Below are positions 55,600 to 64,000 of a DNA stretch of 64,000 nt, one piece after another. A program made the translations under genes and the position numbers. Where the stretch lies: NCBI RefSeq assembly GCF_901709675.1, contig NC_051092.1, positions 4,406,491-4,470,490 on the forward strand. The letters are read 5' to 3'. The notes beneath the pieces were generated by a model. That model was given only the letters and a program-made list of their open reading frames with translations, had not been told where the DNA came from and searched no databases. The number at the start of each line of letters is the position of its first letter. The stretch's first letter is position 1. This DNA is from Syngnathus acus. Its lineage: Eukaryota > Chordata > Actinopteri > Syngnathiformes > Syngnathidae.

Positions 55600-58500
55600 T
55601 AAGTTATGCTTGTTTAACAGCTTAACATTTAGGCTTTTTTGCTGTATATACACTGTCTAACAAGACGGTACTTAAAAGAATGCGCAAAACTTTTTAACAA
55701 CCTGTTAAAACAAAATAGTTTTCTAACTACTGTACTGTGCCAGTTCACTTCTTGTGTACAATTTCTGGCTACTTTATCCACCTGCCTTTGACCTATAATG
55801 ATGACTCGATGTACGGCATCAAAGTCGGTCGACCAGAATGAAAAATGTAATAGTCAAAAGGGATAGTTGGAGTTTAGTTGCTAAATTTTGACCAGAAATT
55901 GAAATAAAAACGTCAAGATGGACCATTTGTGGCCCATGTTGTGATCTCTCAAGTCCTGCTACAAAAAAAATGTTAACATTTGACCATAAACCAAATATTG
56001 CATCCTTGCAACAAAACATCAAGGCCAGCAAACGTCAAATAAGAAGGGCGTCTAGAGGAACAAGCAAACAATTGCATTTCTAAAAAATATATAATTTTGT
56101 TTTGCCTTTGAGAAACTCAAGTCAGCATTAATCACAAACAGCAATACACGAGCAACGACGACGCAGCTCTGCTAAACAACCAAAGTACAACACACGTCGC
56201 ATTTGTATTTGAGAAGAATAGTTTAGGAAAAGAAAAATGCAGCTCACCAGCGTGTGCTCTCGTCCAATTCTCAGAAGAAAGATGCAGCAGTTTTCAGTCT
56301 CGGGGCCTGACAAAAAATAAGGAAGAGCACAGAAAAGTGCGTGCGTGATGTTGTCAACCAGAACCAGAGAAAAAAAAACTGCGGAGAGGTACGCAGTCAT
56401 CATCACGGCAGGATTTAAGCGGGGGGCGGGGAAGAACTCCGAAAAGGACAGCGTTTTATCTCTTTTATCCGCTTTTATCTCCTGTCCTCAATGCCCCCCC
56501 CCTCAACCAACCGGACATTTATGACGCGCGCCTGTGCGTAAAATGGCGTGTTTCACTTTCAATCATTATTATTGCACAACACATGCAAACAAAATTTCAA
56601 TAATAAAGTAACATAAATTGACATAAACTCGAATAAAAATAAATATTGTTGACAAACGTGGCTTACGTGGTGGCGTTCGAAAGCGTCCATCGTTTATTTT
56701 AGGTGTTGAGATGCTGACGCTGCTTTTGTGACGTTGCATCACCAGCCAAACATAAAAGCACGTACACGTCTACGGACATCCAAGGGTGAACTTGTGCCTT
56801 TAAGAAGAGGATCAGTTTGTATCCAATTTTACCCTCACCGTTTCAGGACTCCCCCGTGACCCCCTTCAAAGACCAACAGGTGCACGTTCCAACAGGGACT
56901 AGACGAGAAAATGTGGTGGCTCCTCCACACTCAGTTCCGGGGATGGTTTCAAACTCTCAAACTCTTCCCTACTGTCCTAAAAAAAATATCTAAATTAATT
57001 TATAACTACACCTCAGCATAACATTGTATCTTTATTCACATGAAAGGAAATAAAAAATAAATAAATTGGCGGTGTGACTCCCTGTGCACACTGTGACTAT
57101 GAGAACATTACTGCCACCTACTGTAGTGGATGTGCAATGACACTTTATTGTACCGCCAAAAGTTCCTTAGGGTCACACACTACCCCTCCTCTGCCTTTTC
57201 AAAAAATGATGGACACTCACAGATGTATTAAGTGAAGAAAAAAGTTTAATATTCTGATTATACCACTGAGAGGGGCTTCAAATATTTGAGCTGTTTTATT
57301 CCCTTTAGGCAAGACTATTTGGCAACGTGGCCCGCAAATCAGCTCTGGAATTGGAACAGAAAAATGAGATGCTTTTTTTTTTTTTTTTTAAATGTGTTTT
57401 GCAGGTCATAAATTCTAAAATGCTTCCAAAGCTTTGTGAATTATGACAATTCTTCATCTCGCTAAACAGCAGGACATCAATCCTTCATCTGTTTGCAGAC
57501 ATTTTGTGAATACACATGCCTGTATCGCACATAAATCCTAATAACATTTTGCTACCTTTTGCTTGTCAAACTTCCACAAATTCTTCTTTCACAAAAAAAT
57601 AGGAATTTTAGAATTTTAATTTTCGAATGAATTACAACAAAGTGGTTATTTTGGGCATTATTTTGATTCAAATTTGAGCCTCACGTATACACATATTAGA
57701 TCAAGCACGCTCTGTACTGACAATATGTTCAACTCCACATCCCTACATTTTTTTGTTTTGGAATGAGGCTTGCAAAAAAAAAAATGAAATACAGACATAT
57801 TGAGTATTCAGCAATATCTGTGTCAAAGCAGAGTGGTGGGGGGGGAAATAGACAGATTGACATCCTGCTGCTCATTTCAATAGAGAATAGTCATAATTCA
57901 AAAGTCTTGGCTCGCACTATTTATTATCTGCACAGCACATTTTTAAAGCTTCCCTGTTTTCCCCATTAGCCACGATTTTGCCGGTTGGGATATTTTTTTT
58001 TTCAGAGTCGAAACATTGTTCATCTCAGTAGTCACGCACCATGTGTCTCTTCAGCATCCAATTTAATCAATCTGCAATTCAGAAAAGATGAAGGCTGGGG
58101 AGAGAAAAAAATAAGCGGAATTGCCTCAGGGATACTCTTGAAAATGTCAACTCAAGACAACACCGCGTGCGAAAAGTCGCACCTGTCGTTTGCGCACGTA
58201 CTTGACATCCCGCCAAAAATTCAATCATCATTATAATTGTTCTACCTGGCAACAGGTTTTTCTGTGTGTAAACGGCGTGACCTCGATGACCCCGTGCGCC
58301 GCCCGGGGACAAGGCTAATGAGATTAGCTTTGCGTGCGGGTCGACTGTCGCTTGTGACGCGTCCTCTCCAGCTTCCAGGCTGCACAGTTCATGTGACAAA
58401 ACCGCCGCAGTGCGAGGATCGAGGATTACAGCGAAAGGGGTGAACGGGTTTGCTGAGCGCCAAGCTCAGGCCAAGATGAAGGCAGCCCAATGGAAATGAT

Positions 58501-61500
58501 TTCAAATTTGATACCATCAGCTCACAGGCTCCCCCTGCTGGTGTAAAATGTCATTTACTTTTGTTAGGTTATTTTCGTCTTTGGACGGGAAAATGTCACA
58601 GAGTCGCAGATGACAAAACGCTTTCCCATTCGCAAAAGTCTGCACACCCGAGCGTTCATTTTGAGTCGGTCGTCACAACAACAATCGCGCAACGCGCCGT
58701 GAATGCACACAACCTCCTCCTGTGCGAGTCCTCTGCCCTCACACAATGACTTCTCTCATTGGGCCTGATCTCCAGTCCAGACACAACGCGCTTAGAAATG
58801 CAAAACGGCTCCATGTTGGGGAGTCGTGACACCTCCTGAAATTAGATTTTCACTCCAGATGCCACCTGAAGATCTACAACTTTGAGGTTTGCCCATCATA
58901 GCATTTCTCGTGGGGCACAATTTTTTTTTAATTTCAACACCCTTGTGTTGCAGCGCACTCATTTCTTTCGAGCGGTTTCGAAATAGCATTGTCTGCTCGG
59001 AGACAGAATCCGACTGGAGGCTAATCTCTAAACCAGATGGAACATTTGAAGCTGATTTACTTCCAGTATGTGTTTTCCACAACAAGAAACGAAGCCTTAA
59101 TGCGGTGAGGCGGCCAACGGTTTGCTTCCAAATCTTGCGGAAAAAGCACGAACGACAGGAAGAACAAAGAAAAATAGCTTCAAGAAGGCATCGAAATGCC
59201 CTCAGATCTCGGTTAAATACTATTAAATGATTTCCTCGCTTTTGTCAGTCGGGTAATCAACACCGGGTTCCTCTGTGGTCTCATTTGGGGCAAATTACAG
59301 TTTCACGTTTCAACATCTAATACCCAAAGTGTTGGTGTTTATTCAATTTAATCCGCTTGGCTAATTATCTGGACGTGCTACCAAGCCAAAGCTGATATTG
59401 GTTAATATCTGCCGACTGTGCGGATCGTTTTTCACACGATTCGGTACAAGTCCATAAAATTAGCCACTTAAACAAGTCATCGTTCATCAGGCATCTCGGG
59501 CACCTGCATATTAAAAATGAAGGTCGGTGTCTTTTTTCGAAGAGCTTGGGGAGATCCATGCAATATTTCGTCAAACCGGTTCAGAGCGCTTAAATCTCGC
59601 TTGAGCTTATCTTGGAAAGCTCGGCTGCGTGCTGCTCGAGGCCGCACGTTGCCAACAGGTTGTTAAGCGTTTTGACAGACGGAGAAAAGTAAAATGGCGA
59701 CGATCGACGCCGCTTGGCGCAGAAGTTGCCGCGGTGATACATGATCCTTCCAGGAATAACAGGCAGATAGGTCAAGAATGCGCCTTCCGTAATAAAATAA
59801 ACTTAAATGACGTTTGGGTGAGAGTTGCTCTCTTGTCGCTAAAATATATCAACGAAATTAGCAACCTTGATTAGCCCTTTGTTAGCCGAGAGGGCCCCCT
59901 GGTCGCCACGGAAACAAAAAAACTGCATGACTTCAAGTGATTTTTATTTTATGTTGATAATATTCATATTGTTGATTTTAATTTTGGAACGTTAGAGACA
60001 TAATATTGACTGGAGTGTGACCCAGAAATGATTGATTAATTAGCTTGTCAACGATCATGCTAGCCATATCTAATTTTCAACCCGATTTTTGAATCATGTT
60101 GAAATTTGACTCACTTGAAAACAATAAAACAATTCTTAGTTGTTGATGGTTTTTTTTTGTCTAATAATGCTTCATTGACATTAAGGTTTCATTAGTTTTA
60201 GTGTTAGTTTGGAGTAGAGTAACACAGAAGAAAAAAAACATTTAAAATAAACTTTTAAAGCTCATGTAAAAAAAAAAAAACATTTCACCAGTATAATTTC
60301 AGTAAGTTATAATTTTGTTTAGTTATTTTCTTATTTCTCATCAACTGTAATACAAAATGGATGGATGGACATATACACAAATACATATATGACAACAGGT
60401 GAAAAAACCTGCTTCAGGGTCATGACATATTTCTGTGCAAACAACAAAACAAAATGTTGTTACGGAATATAAACAAAAACAGTCAAATAAAAGCTCGTAC
60501 CAGCAAAAACTGCCCGCGGTGGTGCAAAGTGGGTCATGTTACGTCGTTACGGGAGGTGCGGAAAACCCATTAGAGTGAGCCACGTTTGCCGCAACCGGGT
60601 TCAGCTCAGGTGAAAGCTGTCACGTGGCCTCCTCATTGTGTTATTGTTGACCAACGACCTGGCACGCGCGCTTGCCAGCGAGTCAGCCTGACACCGATGA
60701 GGGCGGGCAGGCCAGCGAGGTCCAAAACGCGACTCTCAGCTCACCTATTACCTGCTTTGCGACGATCCTTTTGGAAGGATGAGCCAAGCCTTTATATTTC
60801 TGGCTGTCGCTGATAGGAGGCACCCAGGCCATGTAGGCCGGGCCTTGATAACGCACTCAATGAACTCTCTATTTTAGGTCATGAGACTCGATGAACTCGC
60901 TCAACCCCAGCAGCGTCAAAGAAAAACAGTTGGTGGCAAAATTCAATTTCTAAATACAGAACCAAGTCCAACTGGTTTATAAATTGTCCCGAGTTATCAC
61001 GAACAACCAAACTTCTGTAAAATATTTGTCTAAAAAAACAGTGGCGCCTTGAGATATGAGTGGCAGTGAACTCAATTCAACTCACTGCAAAATGAACAAC
61101 ACGTTGGTAAATATTAGTCATACAAGTCATCAAAAAATGGCTTCAAGCTTTAGGATGCCTCTCCCACTTGTCAAACCAAACAAAAAAAAAGAAAATTACA
61201 ATTACTATTCAGAAGAAGCCCATAGCTTGCCTTTGGGAAGTCTAAGCTTGATGCTAACAAACAAAGCGGGCCATTGACATGCTTTGCTAACAGTTAGCTT
61301 CGGTTGTTTTAGAAGCAACAGATATTATATATTAATATGTGTAAAGCTGAAACTGTCAAGTCCTGATGGCCTCATGTCTGCTCAGCCTCATAAATGCCTG
61401 AAATGATTTTTTTTTTTAATGAGCGTAGAGTGACTTTGATTAATGTCTAAGCCTTGGCGGAGGTCTGCATGTGCTCTCGTTTGTCAAAATATTTCTGCGT

Positions 61501-62370
61501 GGACTCTCTTCAGAGACGTTTTCCACCATATGTTAAGCATCGACATGAGCTACGGCCTCCGACGTGGCTTGATTGTTTACAAAAGCAACATTAAGGGGGC
61601 CTCGGGCTTCAAACCGTCCGCAATATCGCTTTCGTGGACGCGTGGCGTTGTATCATTTCAACAGGCGAGGAGGACGTCCGCTTGTCGAGATTGTTTGAAG
61701 CAGGCGGGCGGAGTATCTCAGCAACATTTAACAGCGAGACTGAATATATGATCCAAATATCTGGAATTCAAAATGTCCATATATACACACACACACTTTA
61801 TGTCATTTCATTCATTTGACTTATAATATGTGTCAACAATGTTGCAGTAGTCACAAGAGAACTGAACTCACTATGAGAGATCAGATGTGATCTGCAGCAT
61901 GGAGACAGCCTGCCCCCCCATGTTCTGAATCAGCACACTGGGCCCCCCTGGTGTCAATTTGCAATGGCAGCACCGCAAATTTGTTTCCCTGCACAAGCCC
62001 ATGCATCATGCAAGGCATATATAGTGTTTTTTCTTCTTCTTTTCTGGCCCCAATAACAGAGCCAGGAGGGCCAGAGTGGGTAGGAAAGATTTAAAGGCGT
62101 GCCGACCCGATAAATCACAAAGCGCACACTGGGCTCTCCTTCTGTTATGGAGTAAAAAAGCATCGCGGGGAGTCGTGATGAAGTGCGCGGTCCAACGGCA
62201 CCAATAGGCAAACTGAAAGGAACCGAAAAAACAAAAAGCATCGTGGAACCTCCAGTGAACTCAATGTTATATATGTATTCTTGCACATTTTACAGTATAG
62301 GACAAACAAGCATTCATTCACAGGCAGGGAGTGACAACTTTGAGAATTCAATGAACCTGACATCAGTGTT
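55600..62370. other. Gene-poor stretch
   Basis: No coding exon or structured RNA recognised. Small GC-richer patches occur near 56400-56530, 58240-58440, 59600-59730 and 60560-60840. ATGGATGGA tail remnants lie near 60358-60367. Open frames are short and have no recognisable domains. Confidence 0.45.
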
Positions 62371-62375
62371 TGTGG

Positions 62376-62401
62376 AATTTGGGAGGAAGCCAGAGTGCCT
62401 G

Positions 62402-62449
<48 letters not shown>

Positions 62450-62482
62450 ACTACTGGGAGAACACGAAACCTCCATACAGAA
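62376..62482 (-). mobile_element. Decayed tRNA-headed repeat fragment invaded by a CA microsatellite
   Basis: The plus-strand phrases TTTGGGAGGAAGCC, GAGAAAACACAC and GGGAGAACACGAAACCTCC are the reverse complement of the middle of the repeat at 37687-38051. The segment that should read CCCACGC...GCACGG has become a (CA)n run (62407-62442). Confidence 0.65.
62407..62442 (+). repeat. (CA)n microsatellite
   Basis: About 18 CA units inside the decayed interspersed repeat. Confidence 0.9.
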
Positions 62483-62718
62483 GATTTTAAGCTAAGATTT
62501 GAACTTTTGCTTTGGTATTTCAAATGTTTCTTGTTATGAAGTTTCTCATCAACGCAAGCGTTTCCTTTCTCGAAACAAAGAGCTGACTTTGGCACGTGCC
62601 CTCTAAAGATTCAAGAAGAAATTGCGGTTTGCCACACACTGGAGTGGTCATTAAATGAAAACAGACACGAAGAAGTAAGTAAGCCTGTTGAAAAAGGCTT
62701 GAATATTTTTCCCCCACC

Positions 62719-62745
62719 AAAAAAAAAAAAAAAAAAAAAAAAAAA
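62719..62745 (+). repeat. Poly-A tract
   Basis: Roughly 27 adenines between CCCCCACC and CACCCC, giving lysine-rich artefact frames. Confidence 0.9.
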
Positions 62746-62779
62746 CACCCCAAACCAAACACTCATTTCCTCACTGGGG

Positions 62780-64000
62780 ACCATTCACCAGCTCACGCGC
62801 CCTTGTGATTATTATACATTAAACAAGCATTTAAGGCTCCATGAAGCACAATTTTCACCTCCTCACATCTCGGCCTACCAGCAGATTTACATTTCAAACG
62901 GAGAATTTGCATGTTGTGTTTACAAGAATATCTGGAACTGTCTCGTGCCGCACCCTGGAGACCTTGAGGAAACATATGCGCCTGTTCTTCTTCAAATCAC
63001 ACACTGGCGTATTTGAGTGTGGAATCTGGTCCAGTGTGATGCTGGCAGCAGGCAGAGAGCGCTAATGAAGTTATTAGCGATATGCGTGCAGGCATCGGGC
63101 CTCCATTTGCCAGCTGCTGGATGGGCTCAACGTTTGGCAGCTAACGGGGAGGGGGAAGAAGGAATGGGCCAGACATTTGACATTTGCACGCTTCCATTTT
63201 GTGACCTTCTACCAATGAGTTGAATTTTTGCTTGCGTGATACTACAGATTATTTTCCAGTTTTTTTTTTTTTTTTTTTTTTAAATAAAATTTTATTTGGG
63301 ATTTATTTGGTTTACTTGGTCTCTTTTTATATTACAAAAAACAGTCTTTCAAACAGGGGTGTGTAGACTTTTTCTATTCATTGTATAAAAACATCTTTCC
63401 CGACGGATTGGTTTAAGCGTGGTAACTAAAGTAGAGGTGAAGAAAAATTGAGGGCTTGAAATGTGGTTCATTTGTAAAACCTGTGCAACAGCGTCCTCTG
63501 CTGGCATAAAGCTGCTGGCACCGGGTTTATCACGTGACACGCTGAGATTAAAGCCAAAGTACACGTATGAAAGCTGGACCGTCTTCTCTTTTTTTGCCCT
63601 TATCTTAAAAGCTGTTATTACTCGGGAGGGTTTTAATAACTTTAAAGTCAAAGAAAATCTAGCAATCCTACCGATTCCTCTGTCTCACCATTATGAAAAT
63701 ATTAAACACTTTGTCGCCATCTAGCGGACACCCTGCTTAAAGTCACTCCATGACAGTCGTTTTTTTTTTTTTTTTTTTTTAACAAATCACGAATGATTGA
63801 AAGTAACGAAGAATACTTTTCCAAGTACTTATTGTATTTTCTGATTATTTGTTACTTTCACTCCCCACATTTGGACAGGAATGTTTTGACAATTAATAGT
63901 AGAAAGTACAGATGTATTTTGGTTACCCGTTTTATTATTAACATTATTTTTTTTATTATTATTATTATTTTCATGATTCACAGTAGATGTGGTGTTCTTT
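62780..64000. other. Right edge, no gene recognised
   Basis: Poly-T tracts (about 63258-63281 and 63759-63780), a MITE-end remnant (63350-63386) and an ATT-rich run (63943-63972). No exon or RNA gene supported. Confidence 0.5.
63350..63386 (+). mobile_element. MITE right-end remnant
   Basis: AACAGGGGTGTGTAGAC then TTTTTCTATTCATTGTAT matches the right inverted end of the element at 13006-13261 (GGGGTGTGCAGACTTTTTAT). The left end was not found nearby. Confidence 0.55.

Noticed and set aside
43500-64000. Search for wnt7b exons expected by human synteny
   Set aside because: None of the open frames shows Wnt cysteine motifs, so if wnt7b is linked it lies outside this window.

Overview
This window is vertebrate nuclear DNA, most likely from a ray-finned (teleost) fish. 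The evidence is GT-AG split genes, long AT-rich non-coding stretches, many CA/GT microsatellites, a tRNA-headed short interspersed repeat ending in GGAT units, LINE 3' tails and a terminal-inverted-repeat MITE. I see no bacterial, viral or CRISPR features. The species cannot be fixed from the sequence alone.

Three protein genes could be rebuilt exon by exon, all on the minus strand. From high to low coordinate (the direction of transcription) they are ppara (PPAR-alpha nuclear receptor, 473 codons in six coding exons, 20722-14135), yars2 (mitochondrial tyrosyl-tRNA synthetase, 477 codons in five exons, 10663-8782) and cdkn1b (p27/Kip1 CDK inhibitor, 182 codons in two coding exons, 7484-6849, plus an inferred 3'UTR exon reaching about 4110). 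All splice phases add up to uninterrupted reading frames. The cdkn1b 3'UTR keeps the miR-221/222 and Pumilio site arrangement known from human p27.

Upstream of ppara, on the same strand, lie two let-7 hairpins, let-7a (30683-30605) and let-7b (30364-30279). This is the same order and orientation as the human MIRLET7A3/MIRLET7B cluster upstream of PPARA. An exon-like block with strong splice sites (30961-30815) sits just before let-7a, so the hairpins probably lie in an intron of a spliced host transcript. Candidate first exons or promoters for that host are at about 35.8 kb and in the CpG-rich block at 41-43 kb.

From about 43.5 kb to the right edge I find no gene. That stretch holds microsatellites, retroelement tails, a GC-rich block at 45.1-45.6 kb with nuclear-receptor half-site arrangements, and a TATA-box promoter candidate near 49.57 kb. 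The left edge (1-2.9 kb) has a transposon-like remnant, a 29-base poly-G run, a telomere-like 32-bp minisatellite and an uncertain small plus-strand gene.

The genes have no operon-like relationship. Functionally the window combines lipid-metabolism transcription control (ppara), mitochondrial translation (yars2), cell-cycle arrest (cdkn1b) and a differentiation microRNA cluster (let-7). I found no evidence of an undescribed biological system. The best observations are deep conservation of post-transcriptional control elements and several unannotated exon and regulatory candidates.
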